Assembly (NCBI GenBank): GCA_016699735.1
Contig: CP065008.1
Span: 2,356,001-2,420,000 of the forward strand
Origin: Alphaproteobacteria bacterium
GTDB taxonomy: Bacteria; Pseudomonadota; Alphaproteobacteria; Micavibrionales; Micavibrionaceae
Reading direction: 5' to 3'
Length of the DNA stretch: 64,000 bases
Both the position numbers and the translations under genes were made by a program. The notes below the pieces were generated by a model that was not told the origin of the DNA, made no database searches, and saw only the letters and a list, made by a program, of their open reading frames with translations. Below are positions 50,869 through 58,672 of the stretch, one piece after another. Position 1 is the first letter of the stretch. Each line of letters starts with the position of its first letter.

Positions 50869-51381
50869 ATGCCCAAAAACACAATTTGCCTCTGGTACGA
50901 AGGCGCGGCGGAGGAAGCCGCGAATTTCTATGCCAAAACCTTCCCGGACAGCGCGGTAAAGGCGGTTCACCTCGCGCCCGGCGACTCCCCCGGCGGAAAA
51001 CAGGGCGACGTGCTGACGGTCGAATTCACGGTGCTGGGCATCCCGTGCCTCGGCCTCAACGGCGGCCCGATCTTCAAGCACAGCGAAGCCTTCTCCTTTC
51101 AGGTCATCACAAAGGATCAGGAGGAAACCGACCGTTACTGGAACGCGATCGTGGGTAACGGCGGGGAAGAAAGCCAGTGTGGCTGGTGTAAGGACCGCTG
51201 GGGTTTATCGTGGCAGATCACCCCGCAGATCCTGCTCGACGCAATCACCAGCAAGGACAAGGCCGCCGCCAAACGGGCCTTCGACGCCATGCTGCAAATG
51301 AAAAAGATCGACATCGCGCTCATCGAGGCCGCGCTGCGCGGTCCGGGTCAGGACAGTCAAAAATCTATAAAAGCCTGTTAA
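50869..51381 (+). CDS. VOC-superfamily protein (PhnB-like)
   Basis: A 170-aa member of the vicinal-oxygen-chelate fold, of the PhnB / '3-demethylubiquinone-9 3-methyltransferase domain' type. 'CLWYEGAAEEAANFYAKTFP', 'TVEFTVLGIPCLGLNGGPIF', 'CGWCKDRWGLSWQITP' and the C-terminal 'AFDAMLQMKKIDIALIEAAL' are typical. Substrates of these small proteins are mostly unknown, and the methyltransferase label is historical. It stands as a single gene. Confidence 0.88.
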   Translation: MPKNTICLWYEGAAEEAANFYAKTFPDSAVKAVHLAPGDSPGGKQGDVLTVEFTVLGIPCLGLNGGPIFKHSEAFSFQVITKDQEETDRYWNAIVGNGGEESQCGWCKDRWGLSWQITPQILLDAITSKDKAAAKRAFDAMLQMKKIDIALIEAALRGPGQDSQKSIKAC

Positions 51382-51526
51382 AAAGACTAAATTCCTAAAT
51401 ATTTCCTCATAAAAACCCTTGTTCTGCCAGTAAAACTTGCGCCCCCGCGCAGGATTACATATAATGGCCTTAAATAATAAAAGTAAAAAAAGCCGGACGA
51501 ACGATCAGGCAGGGGTATAGGGTGAG

Positions 51527-53350
51527 ATGAAGCAGGAAAACATCGACAAGCTGAGCCGTCTGCTGGACAAGCCGGCCATCAGGGTCGAGCAAATCTCCGA
51601 AGAGGATATCAAATCGGTTCAGCGCATCCTGAAGGCCGAAGGCCTGTATCAGGGAAAGATCGACGGCGATTTCGGCGGCGGCACCTCCCGCGGACTCCTC
51701 AAGGCCTTCGAGCATAATCCTTCACTCATCAACTCCCTCTCCCCCGCCTATCTGAAACTGATGCAGGAGAACGGCTACGGCAAACAGTTGCAGGAACTCG
51801 TCGCCGGTAACGCACGAATCACAGCCGATCTGGTCGCGGACACGAAAAAACTTCTCAATGATCCGAAATACGCGAAGCACCATTCTTTTCAGCAATCGAA
51901 CCTTTATCTTCTCGGTTATTACGGCGATGAGATCGACGGCATCAAGGGCAAAAACCACAAGGACGCGATCAGGGAATTCAGGGAAAAATACCCCTCCGCC
52001 TCGCCAGCAGAGCCCGCACAAACGCCGACGCCCGCGCCCGCACAAATCCCGGCCCGGGAAAAAAAGCCCGATCCGCCTCCGCAACCTGTCGGTGAAACGC
52101 GCCTCGCCCGCGAAGCCGGGGAAAGCACTACAACGGTATCGGCAGCGCCGGCAGCAGCATCACCTTCACCGGCAGCGCCCGCCACAGCAGGAAAAACATT
52201 AAAAACACCAACAGAATCAGGCCCGCCCGTAACCACCGGGGCGCCGCCCCAGACCGTCGTGACCACTGGGAACGGCACGGTTCTGACCAGCGCCCCCGTT
52301 CGGGCAGCGCCCGAGATCCGACCCGCCCATCTGGGTCCGAACCCGGGAAGTGCGGCTCCGGCCCCAAACCTGGCCAATCTGTCTCTAAGAGCCACCCACG
52401 ATTTCATTCAAAGCCGTGCCATCGACCCCATTTACGCACCTCTCTACCCGGCGCAGGTGGATACGGATACGGAAGGCGCGGGCAGCAATAAAGGCGGCCT
52501 GAGCGCATGGCAACGCTTCAAGAATTTCTTCAACGGAAAATCCGAGGGAGCGCCCGAGCAGCAGTCCGTAGCCCCGCAAACCGCCCCCGCGCAGGATATC
52601 CAAAGGCTCTGGGGTATGATGGAACAGGCAAGAGACGCGGGAATGACGGCGCCGAAAGCCGATACGGGCTACGAACCGTACGAGCCGATCCTCGCCCTCA
52701 TCCGTCAGAAGGAAAGCGGAGACAATTACGATATCGGTCATAACCATGTGGACAAGGGTTATTCGCGGATGACGATTAACCAGGTCATCAAGGATCAGGA
52801 GGACTGGTGCAACCGCCGGCGTGCCGCCGGACTGGGAATATACAGCTACTTCGAAGGCCGCGCCAGTTCCGTGGCCGGAGCTTACCAGATCAAGCACTCC
52901 ACTCTGTTAAGCCTGGTAAAAGAGCTTGACCTTACAGGAGATGAAAAATTCGACAAGGCGATGCAGAATCGTCTGGCTACGGCGCTTTTGAACAGAAGGG
53001 GCTACGATGATTATCTGGCGGGGGAAATAAAGACCAACGCAATGGTCCGCAACCTCTCCGGCGAATGGGCCTCCTTCCCTGTAGGTCCGTCGAACGAAAG
53101 TCGGTACAATGACAGAAACAACAAGGCGCTGATCGGCTACAAGCCCACCCACGACATCCTTCAGTATGTCCGGTCGGAATTTCAGGAGCAGGCCGGAAAC
53201 CCGTCCGCAGGCACGCAATTCGCCACCAACATCCCGCGCCCCGAGACGGTGCAACCCGCAACGCCCGCCGCCGCCACCGAAGACGCCGGAACGAAGCCAC
53301 CCAAAAGGGATCATCATTCGGTGCTGGGCACGGATATAAGGTTTACCTAA
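51527..53350 (+). CDS. Peptidoglycan-binding and lysozyme-like protein
   Basis: A 607-aa protein without a classical signal peptide. Two peptidoglycan-binding-like segments ('VQRILKAEGLYQGKIDGDFG' near 30-60; 'LYLLGYYGDEIDGIKGKNHK' near 125-150) are followed by a ~130-residue Pro/Ala/Thr linker. A C-terminal lysozyme-fold-like domain runs from ~380 ('EPILALIRQKESGDNYDIGH', 'SSVAGAYQIKHSTLLSLVKE', 'LLNRRGYDDYLAGEI'). The Glu in 'RQKESGDNYD' is the probable catalytic acid. It resembles phage endolysins or secreted muramidases and could be a cell-wall remodelling or antagonism enzyme. The export route is unclear. Confidence 0.7.
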   Translation: MKQENIDKLSRLLDKPAIRVEQISEEDIKSVQRILKAEGLYQGKIDGDFGGGTSRGLLKAFEHNPSLINSLSPAYLKLMQENGYGKQLQELVAGNARITADLVADTKKLLNDPKYAKHHSFQQSNLYLLGYYGDEIDGIKGKNHKDAIREFREKYPSASPAEPAQTPTPAPAQIPAREKKPDPPPQPVGETRLAREAGESTTTVSAAPAAASPSPAAPATAGKTLKTPTESGPPVTTGAPPQTVVTTGNGTVLTSAPVRAAPEIRPAHLGPNPGSAAPAPNLANLSLRATHDFIQSRAIDPIYAPLYPAQVDTDTEGAGSNKGGLSAWQRFKNFFNGKSEGAPEQQSVAPQTAPAQDIQRLWGMMEQARDAGMTAPKADTGYEPYEPILALIRQKESGDNYDIGHNHVDKGYSRMTINQVIKDQEDWCNRRRAAGLGIYSYFEGRASSVAGAYQIKHSTLLSLVKELDLTGDEKFDKAMQNRLATALLNRRGYDDYLAGEIKTNAMVRNLSGEWASFPVGPSNESRYNDRNNKALIGYKPTHDILQYVRSEFQEQAGNPSAGTQFATNIPRPETVQPATPAAATEDAGTKPPKRDHHSVLGTDIRFT

Positions 53351-53372
53351 AATTTTTTAGTATATTGTTTAT

Positions 53373-55433
53373 ATGGATCAGGAACTCTCTCAACAGCAGC
53401 GTTACGCGGGCTTCATCGCCCGGGCGCAGCCATGGCATAACGGCCACCAGAACGTACTGGCTGACATGGTGGCAGACGGTTTTCAGCCCGTGATCTTCCT
53501 CGGCTCCAACAATGCCGACCGCAACCCCGATAAAAACCCCTTCACCTTCGCCGAGCGCGTAAGCATCATCGAAAAGGCCTGCGAACAGCTGCGCCACCCC
53601 GATGGCCGCACCGTCAAACCGATCTTCGTCCCCATCTACGATCACGAGCGCACCCCCGAAGAAAAACCCTACATGGAGGGCGGCGACAAGCGCGTCCCCC
53701 TCAACAGTGCGTGGTTTGCCGAATTCGTGGATTTCTTCGACAAAAGCGGTATCAAGCCGGAGCAATTCACCCTCTTCTACTCCGCCAAGGATCAGGACAG
53801 GAAGAACTATATCATCTATCCCTTCTATGCTGCGAAGGGAAAGGAATTTTCCTTTGACGGCATAACGCAAACAACCGTCTTCCCCGCCGAAGACCTCTCG
53901 CTCGCCTTCGAACTCTATGGCGCAAAACGCAAGGAGGCTCCGCTCACGGCGGAAAATGCCACCGACATCCGCTCGGATTACGCGCAGACCCGCAGCCTTC
54001 TGGTTCCCGGCACGGCGGAGCTGATCGACGACATTCTGCGGGAGGAGCGCAAGAAGAACGTGGTTTACGACGGTCAGGATATTTCGGACGCGGACTTCGC
54101 CGCCGACCCGCTGCAGGTTCTCCGGCACGAGCGCCGCATCCGCGATTTCCATTTGCAGAAACAACCCGCCGACCCCACCTTCCACAAGCGCGTCCTGTTA
54201 ATCGGCGGCGCGGGGTCGCTCGGCCTTCCGGTCATCGAAAATCTTCTGGCGAACGGCCACGATCTGGTCCTCAATCACAATGCCATGCGATTTGAAAAAT
54301 TTCTGAACGACGTCGAAGCTATCCGGGCACGATACCCCGGCAGGACGATCGAGTTTCAACAGTCCGACCTGCGCGACCCCCGCACGGCCACGCCCGAATA
54401 CTGGCGCGAGACCTATGAAAAATTCGGCATAAACGCCGTCTTCAACATGGCGGGCATCATCGATGAAAAGCGCGACATCGGCCTGACCTTCGATGCCGTC
54501 AACTACCGCCCCGTCAAGGCCATGGCCCAGGCCGCCGTGGACGCAGGCATCGACCGCATGGTCTATGTCTCCACGATCACAGCGGGCAACCCCGAAGCCG
54601 AAGCCAACGCCCGCTCGGAAACCGAGCCCCTCACCTACGCCGGATCGAAACGCAAGGCAGAACTGGCGCTGGAAGAATTTTCCGACCGCCTCAACTGGAT
54701 TTCCGTCCGCCCGATCACGGTCTTCAACCCGAAAACGCCCGACTGGGGCCGCCCGATGAACCTGCCCGATCTGGCCAACCTCGCCTTCACGCCCATGATC
54801 GGCTCCGGCCAGCAGAAACTCCAGCCGCTCTATATCGGCGACCTCGCCAAGGCCGGACGTTTGATTGAAAGCCCGCTCAAGGGCGGTCAGGTCTTCGAGG
54901 CCGTCGGCCCCGAACAGATCACGCAGCAAAAGGCGCTCATGCTGCTGCGCCGCCCGACCGATGCCTTCGCCGCCGTCAGCGTGAATTACGACGTCGCCGA
55001 ATTTCTCGCCGAAAATTACCCCTACGGTTCGATCAACCCGAGCTTCATCAAGGTGATGAAACAGCGCGAAGCGGGCACGGAAATGATCCCCTATCAGGAT
55101 TGGGCCAAGGCGATCGGAGAGGAAGGCCACCTGACCTCTCTGGAGGATGTTTACGCCGACCCCGCGCAGGATTTCCAGTTCGCCGCCCCCCCCATCGTCG
55201 AATATGGCGGCATGATTGCGAAAAACCCCGAACCCCTCTTCCAGTTCCTCGCCCGCAAGATGGGCCAGAGCCCGCTGGTCGACCGCTTCCGCGAGGCCTT
55301 CGACGCCTTCCGTGCGAATACAGGCTCCCGCGAGGCTCGTGAGGGCGTGAAGAACACCGTCTTTGACATTCTGCGGGCGATGCGCGATGCTCTGGGCGAC
55401 GACAACGACCACAAGCCCAAGCCCGCGATGTAG
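53373..55433 (+). CDS. Fusion of NMN-adenylyltransferase-like and extended SDR (epimerase-like) domains
   Basis: A 686-aa fusion. Residues ~9-235 form a nucleotidyltransferase with an HxGH motif ('ARAQPWHNGHQN'), 'NPFTFAERVSIIEKACEQL' and a late 'TDIRSDYAQTR', as in NadM-type NMN adenylyltransferases that make NAD from NMN and ATP. From ~271 an extended SDR starts with the NAD-binding 'VLLIGGAGSLGLPVIENLL', has 'NMAGIIDEKRDIG', a catalytic Y-x3-K in 'YAGSKRKAELALE' (Tyr near 422) and 'WISVRPITVFNP'. An ~120-residue helical tail follows. The first half could make the cofactor the second uses. I do not know this architecture as a described enzyme. It begins 22 bases after the lysozyme-like gene. 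Confidence 0.75.
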   Translation: MDQELSQQQRYAGFIARAQPWHNGHQNVLADMVADGFQPVIFLGSNNADRNPDKNPFTFAERVSIIEKACEQLRHPDGRTVKPIFVPIYDHERTPEEKPYMEGGDKRVPLNSAWFAEFVDFFDKSGIKPEQFTLFYSAKDQDRKNYIIYPFYAAKGKEFSFDGITQTTVFPAEDLSLAFELYGAKRKEAPLTAENATDIRSDYAQTRSLLVPGTAELIDDILREERKKNVVYDGQDISDADFAADPLQVLRHERRIRDFHLQKQPADPTFHKRVLLIGGAGSLGLPVIENLLANGHDLVLNHNAMRFEKFLNDVEAIRARYPGRTIEFQQSDLRDPRTATPEYWRETYEKFGINAVFNMAGIIDEKRDIGLTFDAVNYRPVKAMAQAAVDAGIDRMVYVSTITAGNPEAEANARSETEPLTYAGSKRKAELALEEFSDRLNWISVRPITVFNPKTPDWGRPMNLPDLANLAFTPMIGSGQQKLQPLYIGDLAKAGRLIESPLKGGQVFEAVGPEQITQQKALMLLRRPTDAFAAVSVNYDVAEFLAENYPYGSINPSFIKVMKQREAGTEMIPYQDWAKAIGEEGHLTSLEDVYADPAQDFQFAAPPIVEYGGMIAKNPEPLFQFLARKMGQSPLVDRFREAFDAFRANTGSREAREGVKNTVFDILRAMRDALGDDNDHKPKPAM

Positions 55434-55495
55434 GTTATATTAAAGGGCAGAGATAGATAAGTGAAAATACTTAGCCGGCCCTTAAAATAACTTGC

Positions 55496-56686
55496 ATGTT
55501 TGAGTCTATTACATTCTTCAATCAAAATAAAAATAATGCATCTAATCCTTTGGATATTGGTGCATTAGTTGAGTGCATGATGTTTTATGGCAAAACTTCC
55601 GTTGTTGCAAACTACAGTATTCTAAGACAACTTTTTACATATTTTGGAATAGATCGTTTAGTTGAACTGATTTCAGAAGATCTTCTAGAGATCATTTATA
55701 CTGAAACCTATATAGGCATTGTAACAAACACGATAAAAGGCATTGATTATCATGATCCAATTCAGTTCACTTCACCTCAGCATACTTATTATGGTGAGCT
55801 TCAAAAGATATGCACTGATATAACCGGAAAAAGCGGAAAGGGAAGGAGAACTGCGCGAAGAATACAAGATTTGGTTAAAGTCAAAAGCCATGAACCCATA
55901 ATTTTAGAGGGAGCAAAAGCGTCTTTTATTGATCAAAGATATATAAAAGATTCTACTAAAAGTATTATTCAATCCCTTATTCCTGAAGATGTGAATTTAA
56001 ATAGTATTGTATTTCAAACAGAAAGAACAGCTTCTGGCATTCTGATTGAAACAAACATAAATTTCGATGCCTTAAATAGTATTTATCACAAATATGTTCC
56101 ACCCACTCATTCAACAATCACACCTGCACTATTATTATCTCATATGTTAGATGTAGAAAGTGAGTTATTTTTCTCATCAAATAATCTATCAGAAATAGCA
56201 ACGAGTGGCTTAAGTTCAAACCTTATATCACTTAAAGTTAATTATCTTCTAGATAAGAGCATTAAAAGCTCTAAAAAAATCCAAGATTTTCAAAATTTTG
56301 TTTTTGATGACGCAAAAGCTTTAAGAGAGGCGGTTAATAATAAGCAAGTAGATTTAGATGATTTAATGTTAGTTCTAAAAAACTCAAAAAAATTTAAAAA
56401 ATGGATATTAGGGTTAAATCCTGATCGAGATCTTATTAAAAGTTACTATCAAGAAGCCACTAAAGAGACCTTTGTAGATAAGCTTCCTGGTAAAACTGCC
56501 AGATGGGGATTATTCACAAGTGCAGGGTTAATAGCTGATGCGGTTGCTACAGGAGGCATCGGAACCACAATTGGTTTAGGTCTTGGTGCTCTGGATTCAT
56601 TTTATTTAGATAAGTTGATTACTGGGTGGAAGCCCAATCAGTTTATTGAAAATGAAGTAAAGGCATTGTTAAAAAATAGCGATTAA
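55496..56686 (+). CDS. AT-rich unrecognised protein, likely acquired
   Basis: A 396-aa protein in markedly AT-rich sequence with A/T-ending codons, unlike both neighbours. It begins 'MFESITFFNQNKNNASNPLD' and has a helical, Lys/Ser-rich middle. It ends with a glycine-rich hydrophobic segment near 340-375 ('GLIADAVATGGIGTTIGLGL') that could insert in a membrane or pack as a helical hairpin. No family recognised. Its composition and position next to a toxin-antitoxin locus suggest a small foreign insert, perhaps a defence gene, though no catalytic motif is visible. Confidence 0.65.
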   Translation: MFESITFFNQNKNNASNPLDIGALVECMMFYGKTSVVANYSILRQLFTYFGIDRLVELISEDLLEIIYTETYIGIVTNTIKGIDYHDPIQFTSPQHTYYGELQKICTDITGKSGKGRRTARRIQDLVKVKSHEPIILEGAKASFIDQRYIKDSTKSIIQSLIPEDVNLNSIVFQTERTASGILIETNINFDALNSIYHKYVPPTHSTITPALLLSHMLDVESELFFSSNNLSEIATSGLSSNLISLKVNYLLDKSIKSSKKIQDFQNFVFDDAKALREAVNNKQVDLDDLMLVLKNSKKFKKWILGLNPDRDLIKSYYQEATKETFVDKLPGKTARWGLFTSAGLIADAVATGGIGTTIGLGLGALDSFYLDKLITGWKPNQFIENEVKALLKNSD

Positions 56687-56735
56687 TTACCACACTTGTA
56701 ATTATAATAAGCAAGGAAAGTAAACTCACCAATAT

Positions 56736-57005
56736 TTAATCCCGCAACGCCTTCATAACCGCCTTCGGGTTTTTGTCAATGATCTTCATGAGCGTGGAAG
56801 CCGCTCCGGTCAACTCGCTGTCCTGCATATCCCATTTCTCGACGGTGCGCTTGGGCAGGTGAAAAGTCTCCGCAAATTCGCGGACGCTCATTTTCAGTTT
56901 CGTGCGGATGCGGCGCACTTCTGAAACCTCATGCTTTACAGCCTTTTTAGGCTCGTTGATGGCGCTTTCAAGACCGGCCTTCAGGCTTTTGTACAATTCG
57001 CTCAT
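56736..57005 (-). CDS. HTH antitoxin (HigA-like)
   Basis: An 89-aa protein with an XRE-type helix-turn-helix ('RTKLKMSVREFAETFHLPKR', 'TVEKWDMQDSELTGAASTLM') after a short N-terminal helix that probably binds the toxin. It should neutralise the upstream toxin and repress the operon through the palindromes at 57359-57407. The ATG overlaps the toxin stop by four bases. Toxin-first order is typical of HigBA-type loci. Confidence 0.85.
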   Translation of the reverse strand: MSELYKSLKAGLESAINEPKKAVKHEVSEVRRIRTKLKMSVREFAETFHLPKRTVEKWDMQDSELTGAASTLMKIIDKNPKAVMKALRD

Positions 57006-57337
57006 GTCCGTTTCCTTTTCTTCAAAATCTCGACCAGCTTCCTGATCTCGTTCCGTTCAGCTTTGCTGAGATTGTCCTTCACGTTCTTTTCAAAAATATC
57101 CAGCAAATGGATATGCCCCAGTTCATCGACCACCAGATAGACGACGCGGCTTGCGCCGCTTTTGCCCTTTCCCGTCTGGTGGGCGAAGCGGATTTTCCGC
57201 ACGCCGCCCGTACCCGCCATGACATCGCCCCGGTCGTAATGAAGGCTGATAAAATCAATCAGTTCAATACGCTGCTTCTCTGTCAGGATTCTCTCCGCCT
57301 TGCGGATAAAATAATGGTGTTCAATGACAGTAAGCAT
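57002..57337 (-). CDS. RelE/HigB-superfamily toxin
   Basis: A 111-aa toxin of the RelE/HigB group ('EHHYFIRKAERILTEKQRIE', 'DVMAGTGGVRKIRFAHQTGK', 'SGASRVVYLVVDELGHIHLL', 'KNVKDNLSKAERNEIRKL'). The 'GVRKIRFA' basic strand and 'RVVYLVV' strand match the mRNA-interferase fold, expected to cut mRNA at ribosomes. The ATG at 57337 gives the family N-terminus 'MLTVIEHHYF'; the open frame to 57382 runs into the promoter. It is first in the operon. Confidence 0.85.
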   Translation of the reverse strand: MLTVIEHHYFIRKAERILTEKQRIELIDFISLHYDRGDVMAGTGGVRKIRFAHQTGKGKSGASRVVYLVVDELGHIHLLDIFEKNVKDNLSKAERNEIRKLVEILKKRKRT

Positions 57338-57354
57338 GAGTGGTCTTTCTGTAC

Positions 57355-57407
57355 AATATACCCGATATGGGTATATAGTCAATATTATATTATACCTGAT
57401 ATGGGTA
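57355..57407 (-). promoter_or_regulatory. Toxin-antitoxin promoter with paired palindromic operators
   Basis: On the minus strand TTGACT (57382-57377), 16-base spacer, TATATT (57360-57355). Palindrome TACCCGATATGGGTA at 57359-57373 fills the spacer and -10; a near copy, TACCTGATATGGGTA, is at 57393-57407. Two spaced operators suit cooperative autorepression by the antitoxin-toxin complex. The second also contains the ATG of the divergent 57401 gene. Confidence 0.8.
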
Positions 57408-57736
57408 AAAAACAGAAAAGGGTATCTTTAAATGATTCTGATGAATCTAAAAGAATATTCAAGTATCTTAAAGCCATGCACCTGACCGAAAAGGCCGTCA
57501 CGGAGAATTTCGACCTGCTCTTTTATCTGGAGGGCAAGAACGCCGCCGGAGAAGCGATCTGGTGCTATGTCACCGTCCCGCCGGATGAAGTGGAATTGTT
57601 CCTCGAACAATCCGCGCAGCCCGGCTTCCGCCCCGCCGAGTTCGCGGACATCGTCGCCTCCGGCACCGGCGAACCGACGGACGAGGAAAAGGACCGGCTG
57701 GAGGATGAATTGGGGCTGGAACGCGGGGTTTTGTAA
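57401..57736 (+). CDS. Hypothetical acidic protein divergent from the TA locus
   Basis: A 111-aa protein from ATG 57401 ('MGKKQKRVSLNDSDESKRIF', 'MHLTEKAVTENFDLLFYLEG', 'WCYVTVPPDEVELFLEQSAQ'), ending in an acidic helix ('DEEKDRLEDELGLERG'). No family recognised. The ATG lies inside the second operator and no ribosome-binding site precedes it, so either the mRNA is leaderless or translation starts later, for example at the Met near residue 26. Expression is probably co-regulated with the toxin-antitoxin pair. It converges with pcm, leaving one base between stops. Confidence 0.6.
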   Translation: MGKKQKRVSLNDSDESKRIFKYLKAMHLTEKAVTENFDLLFYLEGKNAAGEAIWCYVTVPPDEVELFLEQSAQPGFRPAEFADIVASGTGEPTDEEKDRLEDELGLERGVL

Positions 57737-57737
57737 T

Positions 57738-58481
57738 TTACTCGGCTTTTTTCTTCGGCCCCAGGAAAGGCACGAACCGCACGGGAATCGTCTTCGTCTC
57801 CTTCACGCTCCCGTCCGCGTTTTTCTCGATCACCCGCAATTCCTGCGTAAACCCGTCCGCCCCCACGGGTATGACCATCCGCCCGCCGGCTTTAAGCTGG
57901 TCGATCAGCGGCGGCGGCACATGGTCGATCCCCGCCGTGACGAGAATGGCATCGAACGGCGCATGATCCGGCCAGCCCGCATACCCGTCCCCCACCCGCA
58001 CATGGACGTTATCGTAACCCAGCGCCGCCAGCCGCGCCTTCGCCGCCAGCCCCAGCGCCTCGATATATTCCACCGTATAAACCTCTTTGACGATCGCGCC
58101 CAGCACGGCGGCCTGATACCCCGACCCCGTCCCGACCTCGAACACGACGGAATCCGCATCCACCCGCGCCAGCTCGGTCATCAGCGCGACGATATAGGGC
58201 TGGGAGATCGTCTGCCCCTTGCCGATGGAAACCGGGCCGTCCTCATAGGCGCGGTGCTCCTGCAGCGTCGGAAGAAACTCGTGCCGCGGCACTTCGCGCA
58301 TGGCCTTGAGCACCAGCGGATCGGTGATCCCCCGGTCCGCGATCTGGTATTTCACCATCTCGGCGCGTTCCCTCTCCATAAGCTGCCCCTTCAGCGGTGA
58401 ATGTCTGACATAAAAATACACCGCCCCCAGCGCCAGCGCGAGAACGAAAAACGTGCCTGTAATGATCGTTCTTCCGGCCAT
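57738..58481 (-). CDS. pcm: Protein-L-isoaspartate O-methyltransferase, membrane-anchored
   Basis: A 247-aa Pcm that methylates L-isoaspartyl residues to start repair of aged proteins. AdoMet motif 'VVFEVGTGSGYQAAVLG', 'VYTVEYIEALGLAAKARLAA', 'VRVGDGYAGWPDHAPFDAIL' and 'LKAGGRMVIPVG' are canonical, as is the N-terminal 'PRHEFLP' block. Unlike the cytosolic enzyme, it begins with a hydrophobic segment (about 5-24, 'IITGTFFVLALALGAVYFYV'), so the catalytic domain is likely periplasmic or membrane-tethered. AdoMet supply there would be a puzzle. It diverges from the OprB-like gene. Confidence 0.92.
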   Translation of the reverse strand: MAGRTIITGTFFVLALALGAVYFYVRHSPLKGQLMERERAEMVKYQIADRGITDPLVLKAMREVPRHEFLPTLQEHRAYEDGPVSIGKGQTISQPYIVALMTELARVDADSVVFEVGTGSGYQAAVLGAIVKEVYTVEYIEALGLAAKARLAALGYDNVHVRVGDGYAGWPDHAPFDAILVTAGIDHVPPPLIDQLKAGGRMVIPVGADGFTQELRVIEKNADGSVKETKTIPVRFVPFLGPKKKAE

Positions 58482-58672
58482 AAGCCAAACATCTCGTCCG
58501 GGTTTTTTAGTAAAACCACCCTATCAAGCGCAGAAGGCAAGTAGCAATATCCCTGTATGCACAAATATTTCAGTCGCATTTTTAAATTTTTGAATTATAG
58601 TTTTTTCTAATAGACGATCCCCCGCGTGTTCCCCTGCGTTTAAAAAACTCCAGACCATAAAGGTTAATAACG

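Noticed and set aside
49690..51081. 463-aa frame antisense to the kinase-like and VOC genes
   Set aside because: It crosses two well-supported plus-strand genes and has antisense-type composition.
53343..55412. Two long minus-strand frames opposite the adenylyltransferase-SDR fusion
   Set aside because: Shadow frames; the plus-strand product has conserved nucleotide-binding and catalytic motifs.
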